Below, piece by piece: positions 33,501 through 43,686 of a stretch of 64,000 nucleotides of DNA (position 1 is the first letter of the stretch; each line of letters starts with the position of its first letter). The notes under the pieces were generated by a model that saw only the letters and a list, made by a program, of their open reading frames with translations, had not been told where the DNA came from and made no database searches. Position numbers and translations under genes: made by a program. Origin of the DNA: Mikania micrantha (lineage: Eukaryota > Streptophyta > Magnoliopsida > Asterales > Asteraceae); NCBI GenBank assembly GCA_009363875.1, contig CM018693.1:77178028-77242027 (forward strand), written 5' to 3'.

Positions 33501-34696
33501 TTAATTTAAGCCCAACAATGTTCAATTAACCTGAGTAGTGACAATTCGGGATTTTTCGGCTAAATTTTGTAAACCGAATTATTATGTAATTGAGAGAAAT
33601 CAAGACTAAGGGATTAGAATTTGTTGAAAATAGTCTCAATACATTTAAATTGCTAAGTTTAGGTTTGTAATTGAATTAAAGGTTCAATTTTGACTTTAGA
33701 AGTCAAAATTCGCATGGGATTAGCAATTAAATCCGAAATTCTTCACAAATCGGTTTGTAACTGATCATTTAAACATTCTTAATCATCATATTGATGATTA
33801 TCATCAATACTTAACAGTTATATTGAACCATAATGTCGATTTGAATTCAAGGGAAGCCTCAAAAGTTCTATTCATTAACCAAAATCGCATTCTTTGGCTT
33901 CATTACATCAAATTGAATTCTCATATTCCCTAGTCGACACTTTTAGCATCTTCTACACATCACAATCGGAAACATTAGCTTCAGGATTGAAGATTCGATT
34001 AAGGGCTTAACCGAATTCAAGGCTCAAAGTCGTTCTACTACAATTCGACATTAAAACAGGTTAGTGATCTATCCTAAACCTTCTAAAAGGATCGATTAAG
34101 CTTATCCCTAACTGTATTTCGTGTAACTACATCGAATTGATACAGTTTGATTATTAGAGTTCATATAAAAATCGGTTTTGGGGGTCGTTGATCAAAACGG
34201 TTTAAAAATCAAATTAATTGGCATAGAGAGTTTCGAAATCATTATTATAAGGTAAACCATAGGTTAATTTCATTAAACAAATATGAATGAGAGGGTTTCG
34301 ATTTCTAGGGCTTGTAATCAAAAACGAATTGGGGGATTGGCTCAAGATGATTTCTAGAATAGAATTGGATGGTGAGATGAGTTCCAGAAGACCTCGAATG
34401 ATGATAATATCATATCAATTTTATGTTACAGTAGCTAAGTAAACAATTTCTAGTTTGGAATTTGAAATAAAGTGTTCGAATCTGTTAATACTTGATTTAT
34501 CAAGAAATGGTGAATGATGTTTCGAATTAAAACCATCAGAAGGATCGATTAGACTCAGGGGACAGAAGCCCCATGGATGTTGGGTCAATTGGGTTCGAAT
34601 TAGGGACCATTTGGGTAGTTATTGATTCGGTTATAGATAAACAAAGGGGGAACCGAGAGGTTAGGAGTTAAAAGAATTAATTCCGGTTAACAATCG

Positions 34697-34770
34697 CGAT
34701 ACCCTAGCGGGCGAGTTGGTAGATCATGTGTGTTGCGAGTGATAGGTCGCGGGTTCGAGCCGGGGGGGTG
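34697..34770 (+). other. tRNA-like segment in LTR D
   Basis: 'tagcgggcgagttggtag' resembles an A-box with extra bases, and 'gtcgcgggttcgagcc' resembles a variable loop and T-arm with a B-box about 45 bp downstream. The 3' half of the T-stem and an acceptor stem do not close properly, so it is at best a tRNA relic or a fragment of a tRNA-derived SINE. The truncated 3' LTR lacks this part, so no second copy can be compared. Confidence 0.3.
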
Positions 34771-35967
34771 GCCGGTTTTGGGAAAAATACCATTTTTGGT
34801 ATTTTTGGAATAACTTCTTCGTTCTAAATCCGTTTTAATCCGTTCAAGTTGCGTTGGAACCGTAACGAGAATACGAACGTATTAGAATAATAAAATTCAT
34901 ATTTTAATCCGAACACGAAATCGCGTATAATTACGTTTAATTAAATAAAATTGTATAGGATTTTATTTAAACGATTTCAAAAGCACGCGTACTTTTGTAT
35001 GCACATTCTTAACACTCTAACATACGTGTGTTGACACGTATGTGATTTCAAGCACAAAACGATATTCTGAATAACACTAGGTTATTGTTTAAACACAGAT
35101 TCTTCGTAAGAGGATTTCTTACACGAGCTTTTAGTGTGTGATCATTCTGCTAAACTCAAAGGTGCGTACACGGCCCCTTTCTTATTTTAAACTGTTTTGG
35201 GGGAGAAAACATGTGCAACAAACTGTTTTTAGATACATATCACTTGCATGAGTTAGCTGTTTACATTATGTGAAAACATATCAACTTGAAAGTCCTTACA
35301 CACCTCGAACCGTTTAGTTTGCCGTAGCGCAAAGCGTGGTAGTTGAAAATAGATCTATTAGGTTTGACAAACCTCACCTGGTAGATGGGATCTACGCAGG
35401 TGTTTGACTGACCAAAGACAATTTTACTATTGTTGTGATAGACAATAGTGGCAAGGCGAAAACATGCTATAGCATGGCAATCCGTCAGCTTCGGTGTCGA
35501 ACACTTATGTAAATAGTTTATATGACTAGCTATCATGACTGTGCATGTGTGATTATGTTATCTACAATCTTGTTATTCAAACTGTTGTTTTGAACATTGT
35601 GAATGCTTAAAACCTGTGTTATGCACCAACCTTTGTGTTGACTTGATTTACATGTTTTCTCAGGACGCTAAGGCGCGCAATAAAGACTGGCATGGACTAG
35701 GAGATAGAGTCGCATGCATTTTAAACATTTTGGATATTTGAATTTGAACATTTGAGTATTTTGTTTTGTAATATTTACTTTTCAACTGTTTATGGTTTTT
35801 AAACGCTTCCGCAACTTTTGTAAACTCTGAATGTTATGTTTTAAAGACCAATGTATGTTTTGAAATTCATATAGAGGTCTTCGCTATGTCTAATGATCTG
35901 AGATCCTGGTTTGTCACGTTCCCAAACGGTATGATTCCGTTAGTTGAAAATTGGGGGTGTGACAGAT

Positions 35968-35979
35968 TGGTATCAGAGC
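35968..35979 (+). other. Primer-binding site of element D
   Basis: TGGTATCAGAGC, initiator tRNA-Met type, three bases after the LTR end. Confidence 0.95.
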
Positions 35980-36147
35980 ATTTGGTTATAGCGAACTAGG
36001 TTTGCATTTGTAGACTTAGACTATGACTGTTAGACATTAGACACATCTGCTTATACGTATTGCTTAGAAATTACATATGACATTATGTAATTGACTTGTT
36101 TACGTATTCCATGGCACTGTACTTACATATGGTATTATGTAACAGGC

Positions 36148-36774
36148 ATGGCATCATCATCGGTACCTTATATTATTATTGATGATTCCGAGGACGAGGA
36201 GCCGATAGTTCCGGCACCACCATCATCACCACCACCACCTATTCCATCACCTCCACCATATGAGATGGATGATTCAGATCCAGACGAGGATCCGGAGGAG
36301 GACCCAGACGAGGATCCCGAGGAGGATCCAGATGAGGACCCGGATGAGGATCCGGAGGAGGAGCCAGTGGAGGGCACTCAGCAGATCCCTGCTGAGGGAC
36401 CTTCTACACATCCACCACCAGTACTAGATGCTCCTGAGCCTAAGAGGCAAAGGACGGACGCTGAGGAGATCGCCAAATTGCGCGAGGATCTGGAGGTAGC
36501 AGAAGATAGGATAGCACAGAGATCTCAGGAGTTATGGGTTGCTATTGAGAGGCAGGATGATCTTACCCATCTGGTTCACGATATGCGGGATGAGATGATC
36601 AATTTGATTGGTCGTCTAGAAGAGTCAGAGAACCGAGAGGAGATTTTGGCGGGCAGGATTGAAGCTTTGGAGGATTTAGTGGCCTCTGAGAATGAGGAAC
36701 AGGATGAGGATGAGGAGGAGGAACCAGCACCAGTTGTTGAGTCCGATCCTGAATCCACTGTTGAGGACGACTGA
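36148..36774 (+). CDS. Element D accessory ORF: acidic coiled-coil protein upstream of gag
   Basis: A 208-residue frame between the primer site and gag, in a different position from any standard gene. The N-terminus is Ser-rich and acidic, followed by a proline run, then a tandem Asp/Glu/Pro block (about residues 39-73, DPDEDPEEDP units). Next comes a basic KRQR patch and a long heptad-rich helix (about 105-185), and the tail is acidic again. There is no signal peptide, membrane segment or cysteine pattern, so it is neither an envelope nor a nucleocapsid. I chose ATG 36148 (MASSS) over 36091 because an acceptor-like 'tatgtaacag' ends just before it. I do not recognise a family; element A has nothing comparable. 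The intact frame suggests selection or recent insertion. Confidence 0.7.
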   Translation: MASSSVPYIIIDDSEDEEPIVPAPPSSPPPPIPSPPPYEMDDSDPDEDPEEDPDEDPEEDPDEDPDEDPEEEPVEGTQQIPAEGPSTHPPPVLDAPEPKRQRTDAEEIAKLREDLEVAEDRIAQRSQELWVAIERQDDLTHLVHDMRDEMINLIGRLEESENREEILAGRIEALEDLVASENEEQDEDEEEEPAPVVESDPESTVEDD

Positions 36775-37024
36775 TTGTTTTTCTTTTCTTTCTTGTTTTG
36801 TTTAAACTTATTAGGAACGGGTTGTGTTCCTATATTAGTAGTTTGAAAAGTTGTGTTTTATTTCAAAAGTATTGTACTCAAAGAAAGTTTCTATTTATGG
36901 AAGAATTATTATTTATTTCCAACAATTGTGTTGATCTATATTATATGTTGTGTTTGTTGTTTTACTTACACATGTCACATTGGGTTTTGATTACGTGCTA
37001 ACGTTTCTTGTAAATAGGAAACTA

Positions 37025-38224
37025 ATGGCTGAGGGAAACGTACATATGACTGTTGCTGAGCTCAATGAGCCAATTAACAACAGAGTTGCAGAGGCAATCG
37101 CACAGTATGCTCAGACACATAACACAGGACCACATGGTCCAGCTGGGGGATTGGTTAACCCACAAGTCTGCACGTTCAAGATGTTCTTGGACTGTAAGCC
37201 ACACAACTTCAAAGGGTCGGAGGGGGCCATAGGACTTCTCCGATGGATTGAAAAGGCAGAGTCTGTGTTCGAAATGTGCAACTGCCCTGATGAAAGCAAG
37301 GTGAAATTTGCTACTGGAACATTAGAGGGTCCAGCACTGACTTGGTGGAACTCCAATGTTCAGACTCTGGGGTTGGGAGAAGCTAATGCGTTGACATGGA
37401 ACAACTTCAAAACTTTACTGCAAGAGGAGTATTGTCCTCGCAGTGAAATGCAGAAGTTGGAGGAGGAATATTGGCACCTCAAGATGGAGGGGTCAAATAT
37501 TGAAGAGTACACGACCAGGTCGCATGAACTGGCCAGACTGCTACCACATATGGCTACTCCAGTTAGCAAGTGGATTGAGAGGTACATTGGAGGACTAGTG
37601 CCTCAGATTCAAGGGTTGGTTACTTCAGCAAACCCCACCACCATCCAACAAGCTGTTCGTCTAGCACATCAGCTTACTGATCAGGCAGTGTTACAGGGAA
37701 CCCTGCCTAAACGAACATCTGCTACTAAGGTAGGAGATCATAAGAGAAAATGGGAAGGTAACAACTACAGGGGTAACAGTCAACAATCAAATCAGCAAAA
37801 CAGGAAGCAGGACTCAAACAAGTCCTATCATAATTCCAGCAGTGGTCAGCAATCATCATCATCGGGGGGCTATATTGGTAAGCACCCCAAGTGCAACAGG
37901 TGTGGTTATCATCATGCGGGTAACCAGTGTGACAGAGCTAAGTGCCAGAGGTGTGGCAAGATTGGGCATGCGGCTAAGGATTGTCGCGGGGAGCTGCAGA
38001 ACAACCATAATAACCAGAATAACAATCAGAACAACGCACAGAAGGGTTGTTTCGAGTGCGGCAAGATGGGGCATTTTAAGAAAGATTGCCCACAGCTCAA
38101 GAAAGGCGGGGACAATAATGCCAATGGTAATGGAAATGGCAACACGGTAATGGAAATGGCACCAACAACAACAACAACAATAACAACAACAACAACAATG
38201 GTGCTAGAGGCAGGGCGTTTGTGA
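37025..38224 (+). CDS. Element D Gag
   Basis: 399 residues from ATG 37025 (MAEGN). It has the capsid-type core with ALTWWN near residue 104 and EEYCPRSEMQKLEEEYWHL, a Gln/Asn/Ser-rich linker, an extra CNRCGYHH cluster, and CCHC zinc knuckles at 307-320 and 342-355. The usual start lies just after a branch-site and acceptor-like sequence (CTAAC at 36998-37002, AG at 37016-37017). The frame runs out 4 bases into pol. A 20-bp direct duplication at 38126-38163 shifts the poly-Asn linker into another frame. Gag and Pol are therefore not fused as in element A. Whether this is mutation or a tolerated expression mode is unclear. Confidence 0.9.
   Translation: MAEGNVHMTVAELNEPINNRVAEAIAQYAQTHNTGPHGPAGGLVNPQVCTFKMFLDCKPHNFKGSEGAIGLLRWIEKAESVFEMCNCPDESKVKFATGTLEGPALTWWNSNVQTLGLGEANALTWNNFKTLLQEEYCPRSEMQKLEEEYWHLKMEGSNIEEYTTRSHELARLLPHMATPVSKWIERYIGGLVPQIQGLVTSANPTTIQQAVRLAHQLTDQAVLQGTLPKRTSATKVGDHKRKWEGNNYRGNSQQSNQQNRKQDSNKSYHNSSSGQQSSSSGGYIGKHPKCNRCGYHHAGNQCDRAKCQRCGKIGHAAKDCRGELQNNHNNQNNNQNNAQKGCFECGKMGHFKKDCPQLKKGGDNNANGNGNGNTVMEMAPTTTTTITTTTTMVLEAGRL
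38126..38163 (+). repeat. 20-bp direct duplication at the gag-pol frame change
   Basis: 'ggtaatggaaatggcaacac' at 38126-38145 is followed by a near-complete second copy. Twenty is not a multiple of three, so the duplication explains why gag and pol are out of register here. Confidence 0.75.
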
Positions 38225-41200
38225 TAGGAGGACGTCAAGCGCGGGAGGATCCCAACATTGTTACGGGTACGTTCCTCTTAAATAATCACTATGCCTCTAT
38301 GTTATTTGACACCGGTGCCGATCGGAGCTTTGTATCTAGTTCACTTGCTAAGTTGCTAAATGTTAGTCCCACTGCCTTAGATAGTCCATACACTGTGGAA
38401 TTAGCTGATGGTAAGTTGATTGTAGTGGAAAATATTTTTAAGGGATGTATCCTTGATTTGATGGGTCAAACATTAGAGATTGACCTTATGCCTATTGCCT
38501 TAGGCAGTTTTGATGTAGTCATTGGCATGGACTGGTTATCCAAAAACCAGGCTGAAATTGTATGTCATGAAAAGATTGTTCGCATACCTCTTCCGCAGGG
38601 AGAGACATTATATGTACAAGGCGAGAAGAGCAGTACACCACTGCGTCTCATATCTTGTATGAAAGCACACAAATGTCTGCGGAAAGGTCATACTGCAGTT
38701 ATAGCACTTATAACTGAAAAGCCGGTAGCTGAGAAGAAGCTTGAAGATATACCTGTAGTTTGTGAGTTTCCGGAGGTATTTCCAGAAGACTTGCCGGGAT
38801 TACCGCCTATCAGACTGGTAGAATTCCGAATCGATCTTACACCAGACGCAACACCGATAGCTAGGGCGCCTTATCGACTTGTACCATCAGAGATGCAAGA
38901 ATTATCTACACAATTGCAAGAGTTGTTGGATAAGGGTTTCATACGACCTAGTTTTTCACCGTGGGGAGCTCCAGTTTTGTTTGTAAAGAAGAAGGACGGG
39001 ACTTTCCGTATGTGTATCGATTACCGGGAATTGAACAAGGTCACTATCAAGAACCGGTATCCGTTACCCAGAATTGACGATCTGTTTGATCAGTTGCAAG
39101 GTTCGAGTTACTACTCGAAGATTGATCTCAGGTCTGGTTATCATCAACTAAGAGTCCAGGAGGAGGATATTTCGAAGACAGCATTCAGGACACGATATGG
39201 TCATTATGAGTTCTTGGTCATGCCATTTGGGTTGACAAACGCTCCAGCTGTATTCATGGATCTCATGAATCGTGTTTGCAAACCTTATCTTGATAAGTTT
39301 GTCATAGTTTTCATCGATGACATTCTCATCTATTCAAAATCTGAGGAGGAACACGCTGAACATCTTCGATTACTGCTAGAGCTATTGAAACAAGAACAAT
39401 TGTACGCTAAGTTCTCGAAATGTGATTTCTGGATTCGAGAAGTACAATTTCTGGGTCATATAGTTAATGAAAAGGGTATACATGTTGATCCAGCGAAGAT
39501 TGAAGCGATTAAGAATTGGGAAGCACCAAAGACCCCTACCGAGGTACGACAATTCCTTGGTTTGGCGGGTTATTACCGACGATTCATTGAGGGTTTCTCA
39601 AAGATCGCTCAACCACTTACAGCTCTTACGCACAAGGGAACAAAGTATAACTGGACGGATAAACAGGAAACTGCGTTCCAGTTATTGAAACAGAAGCTTT
39701 GCAGCGCACCGATTCTGTCCTTACCGGAAGGGACGGAAGACTTTGCGGTGTATTGTGACGCATCTGGACAGGGTTTGGGATGTGTGTTGATGCAACGTGA
39801 TAAAGTGATCGCTTATGCTTCCAGACAACTACGAACACACGAAAAGAATTACACTACTCATGACTTGGAGTTAGGAGCAGTGGTTTTTGCTTTAAAGATT
39901 TGGAGGCATTACTTGTATGGAACTAAGTGTACTATTTATACTGATCATAAGAGTTTGCAACATATCTTTGATCAGAAGGAGCTTAATATGAGGCAACGAC
40001 GATGGGTTGAGTTGTTGAACGATTATGAGTGTGCGATTAAGTATCACCCGGGAAAGGCTAACGTGGTAGCTGATGCTTTAAGCAGAAAGGATACTTCAAC
40101 AAGACGGGTTCGTGCACTTATGATGACAATACATACCGACTTACCTGACAAGGTACGCAGTGCTCAGATCGAGGCCTTGAAAAAGGAAAATTTGATACAG
40201 GAATCTTTACGAGGAATGGAAGAACAGTTGGATGCGAATTCTGATGGAATTCGTTATTTCATTGATCGAATGTGGATACCTTTGTATGGAGGTTTAAGGG
40301 AACTCGTGATGGATGAAGCACACAAGTCCAGATATTCAGTCCATCCGGGATCAGACAAGATGTACCATGACTTGAAGGCACTGTATTGGTGGCCTCACAT
40401 GAAAGCTGATATTGCTAAGTACGTTAGCAAATGTTTGACTTGTTCGAAAGTCAAAGTTGAATATCAGAAGCCATCTGGTTTACTGCAACAACCAGAGATA
40501 CCGATGTGGAAGTGGGAACAGATTTCGATGGATTTCATTACTAAGTTACCCCGTACACCGACTGGTTGTGATACGATATGGGTAATTGTCGATCGATTAA
40601 CGAAATCTGCACACTTCTTAGCAATCAAGGAAACTGATAAGATGGAGAGATTGACTCGCATTTACATCAAGGAATTTGTAGCACGGCATGGTGTGCCAAT
40701 CTCTATCATATCAGATCGGGATGCCCGATTTACTTCCAACTTTTGGAAATCTCTTCATAAGTCATTGGGGACTCGCTTGGATATGAGTACTGCCTATCAT
40801 CCACAGACCGACGGTCAAAGTGAACGAACGATTCAAACGCTCGAAGATATGTTACGAGCTTGTGTAATTGACTTTGGTGATAGCTGGGAGAATCATTTAC
40901 CGTTGGTAGAATTCTCTTACAACAATAGTTATCATACAAGTATTCAAGCAGCACCGTTTGAAACTTTGTATGGTCGCAAATGTCGTTCACCAGTTTGCTG
41001 GGCTGAAATTGGTGACAGTCAGATAACAGGTCCTGAACTGGTGCACGAGACAACAGAGAAGATAGTTCAAATCCGGAACCGTATGGCAGCGGCTCAGGAT
41101 CGACAGAAGAGTTATGCTGACAAACGTCGCAAGCCGTTGGAATTTCAAGTAGGAGATCGAGTTCTTCTAAAGGTATCACCTTGGAAAGGTGTGATACGAT

Positions 41201-41598
41201 TCGGCAAGCGCGGGAAGCTTAGTCCACGTTACGTAGGACCTTTTGAAATTCTGAAAAGGATTGGTCCGGTTGCGTATCAACTCAAACTACCGGATGAACT
41301 CAGTGGGGTTCATGATGTTTTTCATGTGTCGAACTTGAAGAAATGTCTTTCTGATGAGACATTGATTGTTCCGTTGGAAGAAATACAAGTAGATGAACAA
41401 CTACGATTTATTGAAGAACCAGCTGAAATTATGGACCGAGAGGTCAAACAACTGAAGCAAAGCAAGATTCCGATAATCAAAGTTCGATGGAATTCAAGAC
41501 GTGGTCCTGAATTCACATGGGAACGGGAAGACCAAATGATGAAGAAATATCCTCATCTATTCAAAACAGCTACTGCTAACACTGAGAGCGCACGTTAA
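38221..41598 (+). CDS. Element D Pol (PR, RT, RNase H, INT, chromodomain)
   Basis: Uninterrupted 1125-codon pol frame, open somewhat further upstream through the poly-Asn linker; 38221 is a GTG codon, not a natural start. Residues: protease DTGA from D30; RT FIDD D366/D367; RNase H D513; integrase H708 (zinc-binding start), then D771, D832 and E868 with exact D,D35E spacing; GPFEI linker; chromodomain about 1075-1115 (KVRWNSRRGPEFTW). All catalytic residues are present. It depends on a frameshift or on another element for Gag-Pol fusion. The sequence is close to the Pol of A through RT and integrase. It ends at TAA, which starts the conserved hairpin. Confidence 0.94.
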   Translation: MIGGRQAREDPNIVTGTFLLNNHYASMLFDTGADRSFVSSSLAKLLNVSPTALDSPYTVELADGKLIVVENIFKGCILDLMGQTLEIDLMPIALGSFDVVIGMDWLSKNQAEIVCHEKIVRIPLPQGETLYVQGEKSSTPLRLISCMKAHKCLRKGHTAVIALITEKPVAEKKLEDIPVVCEFPEVFPEDLPGLPPIRLVEFRIDLTPDATPIARAPYRLVPSEMQELSTQLQELLDKGFIRPSFSPWGAPVLFVKKKDGTFRMCIDYRELNKVTIKNRYPLPRIDDLFDQLQGSSYYSKIDLRSGYHQLRVQEEDISKTAFRTRYGHYEFLVMPFGLTNAPAVFMDLMNRVCKPYLDKFVIVFIDDILIYSKSEEEHAEHLRLLLELLKQEQLYAKFSKCDFWIREVQFLGHIVNEKGIHVDPAKIEAIKNWEAPKTPTEVRQFLGLAGYYRRFIEGFSKIAQPLTALTHKGTKYNWTDKQETAFQLLKQKLCSAPILSLPEGTEDFAVYCDASGQGLGCVLMQRDKVIAYASRQLRTHEKNYTTHDLELGAVVFALKIWRHYLYGTKCTIYTDHKSLQHIFDQKELNMRQRRWVELLNDYECAIKYHPGKANVVADALSRKDTSTRRVRALMMTIHTDLPDKVRSAQIEALKKENLIQESLRGMEEQLDANSDGIRYFIDRMWIPLYGGLRELVMDEAHKSRYSVHPGSDKMYHDLKALYWWPHMKADIAKYVSKCLTCSKVKVEYQKPSGLLQQPEIPMWKWEQISMDFITKLPRTPTGCDTIWVIVDRLTKSAHFLAIKETDKMERLTRIYIKEFVARHGVPISIISDRDARFTSNFWKSLHKSLGTRLDMSTAYHPQTDGQSERTIQTLEDMLRACVIDFGDSWENHLPLVEFSYNNSYHTSIQAAPFETLYGRKCRSPVCWAEIGDSQITGPELVHETTEKIVQIRNRMAAAQDRQKSYADKRRKPLEFQVGDRVLLKVSPWKGVIRFGKRGKLSPRYVGPFEILKRIGPVAYQLKLPDELSGVHDVFHVSNLKKCLSDETLIVPLEEIQVDEQLRFIEEPAEIMDREVKQLKQSKIPIIKVRWNSRRGPEFTWEREDQMMKKYPHLFKTATANTESAR

Positions 41599-41635
41599 AT
41601 TTCGGGACGAAATTTCCTTCAACAAGGGGATGACG
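41597..41635 (+). other. First hairpin plus polypurine tract of element D
   Basis: AAATTTCGGGACGAAATTT (41597-41615), then 'aacaaggggatgacg'. It looks like a functional PPT site, but the LTR does not follow; about 0.5 kb of other sequence intervenes. Confidence 0.7.
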
Positions 41636-42095
41636 TGATGCTTTCACACATCAAACACTGCAAATTTCAAACTGTAAGCACAAATATTTTATTTATTCAA
41701 TTGATTTATTCAATTGATTTTGTTACAAACATTTGTGCTACATTACATTCTATATATTTTATGTGCTACATTTCATATGTTATATGTTATAGTAGTATAT
41801 ACATGATTGGTTATACACATTTTGCTATGTGCGGGGTTGCATAGTACAAACGGTTATAGACACTCACTATGTGTGAGGTTACACAACACAGTATGATCAA
41901 ACACAAACCGTCACAGTTAGGTGAACTAACTAGTGTACACGCAAACAGTCACAGTGAATGATCACATTTGAGTTGTGATGTTGCAAGCATTAGACTTTGC
42001 GTATGAGTACACACAAGCACACAGAATGATCAAATCACACTAACATGCACGATTTAAACTCGTAAGTAGTTTCTTAACTACTCATAACACTTACT
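41636..42095 (+). other. Spacer between duplicated PPT sites of element D
   Basis: About 460 bp beginning TGATGCTTTCACACATC, directly where an LTR would begin after the first PPT. It contains repeated 'cacacaa' and 'gcgggg/gtgagg ttgca/ttaca' phrases but no gene. It could be a relic of an older LTR start or captured sequence; I cannot tell which. Confidence 0.45.
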
Positions 42096-42132
42096 AATTT
42101 TCGGGACGAAAATTCCTTCAACAAGGGGATGA
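42096..42132 (+). other. Second hairpin plus polypurine tract of element D
   Basis: AATTTTCGGGACGAAAATT (42096-42114) and 'caacaaggggatga', directly before the 3' LTR at 42133. Compared with the first copy, one stem pair has changed from A-T to T-A on both sides, so pairing is kept. Confidence 0.8.
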
Positions 42133-43686
42133 TGTGACAATCCGACTTTTTTACACTAACCTTGTTAACGGGAGATGGTGATATCACAGGCCCAACAGAG
42201 ATAATGTGGGCCCAACAGGACAAATGTAGGCCCTATAAGGCCAGTGTAGGTCCAATAAGACCAATGAAGGCCCAACAAGCCCAACAAGGCTAATGAAGGC
42301 CCAACAAGGCCAATGAAGGCCCAACAAGGTCAAAGAAGGCCTAGTAAGGCCCAATAGGGGCAAGTGAAGCCCAATGTAAACAAAGTAGGCCATTAAGGCC
42401 CAATTAGACTAAACAAGGCTAAAGTAGGCCCAGTAAGGCCCAATAAGGCTCAGGGAGGCCCAATGAAATCTAGGAAGGCCCAGTAAGGTTAAGATAGGCC
42501 CAATGAGTTTAAATTAGGCCCAATGGTACTTTGTGAGGTCCAATTAGTTTAATTTAAGCCCAACAATGTTCAATTAACCTGAGTAGTGACAATTCGGGAT
42601 TTTTCGGCTAAATTTTGTAAACCGAATTATTATGTAATTGAGAGAAATCAAGACTAAGGGATTAGAATTTGTTGAAAATAGTCTCAATACATTTAAATTG
42701 CTAAGTTTAGGTTTGTAATTGAATTAAAGGTTCAATTTTGACTTTAGAAGTCAAAATTCGCATGGGATTAGCAATTAAATCCGAAATTCTTCACAAATCG
42801 GTTTGTAACTGATCATTTAAACATTCTTAATCATCATATTGATGATTATCATCAATACTTAACAGTTATATTGAACCATAATGTCGATTTGAATTCAAGG
42901 GAAGCCTCAAAAGTTCTATTCATTAACCAAAATCGCATTCTTTGGCTTCATTACATCAAATTGAATTCTCATATTCCCTAGTCGACACTTTTAGCATCTT
43001 CTACACATCACAATCGGAAACATTAGCTTCAGGATTGAAGATTCGATTAAGGGCTTAACCGAATTCAAGGCTCAAAGTCGTTCTACTACAATTCGACATT
43101 AAAACAGGTTAGTGATCTATCCTAAACCTTCTAAAAGGATCGATTAAGCTTATCCCTAGCTGTATTTCGTGTAACTACATCGAATTGATACAGTTTGATT
43201 ATTAGAGTTCATATAAAAATCGGTTTTGGGGGTCGTTGATCAAAACGGTTTAAAAATCAAATTAATTGGCATAGAGAGTTTCGAAATCATTATTATAAGG
43301 TAAACCATAGGTTAATTTCATTAAACAAATATGAATGAGAGGGTTTCGATTTCTAGGGCTTGTAATCAAAAACGAATTGGGGGATTGGCTCAAGATGATT
43401 TCTAGAATAGAATTGGATGGTGTGATGAGTTCCAGAAGACCTCGAATGATGATAATATCATATCAATTTTATGTTACAGTAGCTAAGTAAACAATTTCTA
43501 GTTTGGAATTTGAAATAAAGTGTTCGAATCTGTTAATACTTGATTTATCAAGAAATGGTGAATGATGTTTCGAATTAAAACCATCAGAAGGATCGATTAG
43601 ACTCAGGGGACAGAAGCCCCATGGATGTTGGGTCAATCGGGTTCGAATTAGGGACCATTTGGGTAGTTATTGATTCGGTTATAGAT
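42133..43686 (+). repeat. Element D 3' LTR, truncated
   Basis: Matches 33085-34638 without net indels and with four substitutions seen. It stops at 43686 in the middle of a shared sequence ('cggttatagat'), so the last 1326 bp are missing. Confidence 0.95.

Larger units (their letters stand above)
33085..35964 (+). repeat. Element D 5' LTR
   Basis: Begins TGTGACAATCCGAC, ends GGGGGTGTGACA. It opens with a GGCCCA word zone, carries a tRNA-like segment at 34697-34770, and has donor-like AAAG|GTGCGTAC (35161) and acceptor-like TGTTTTCTCAG (about 35664). I do not see the TATA-type module or paired GGTGACGAT boxes in this family. Confidence 0.95.
33085..43686 (+). mobile_element. Element D: Ty3/gypsy chromovirus with extra ORF, 3' LTR truncated
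   Basis: Plus-strand element: 2880-bp 5' LTR, primer site, an acidic coiled-coil ORF, gag, pol with chromodomain, two polypurine-like tracts and 1554 bp of 3' LTR. The matched parts of the LTRs differ at four places seen by eye, so it inserted perhaps 0.1 million years ago. It is inserted in H (left flank). At 43686 its 3' LTR stops in mid-sequence and continues as H' in opposite orientation to H, so the right end was lost in a rearrangement. Confidence 0.93.

Noticed and set aside
36168..36377. Ser/Gly-rich minus-strand ORF
   Set aside because: Shadow of the acidic tandem repeat in the D accessory ORF.
36148..36774. Envelope-like gene in element D
   Set aside because: No signal peptide, transmembrane segment or cysteine pattern, and it sits before gag instead of after pol.
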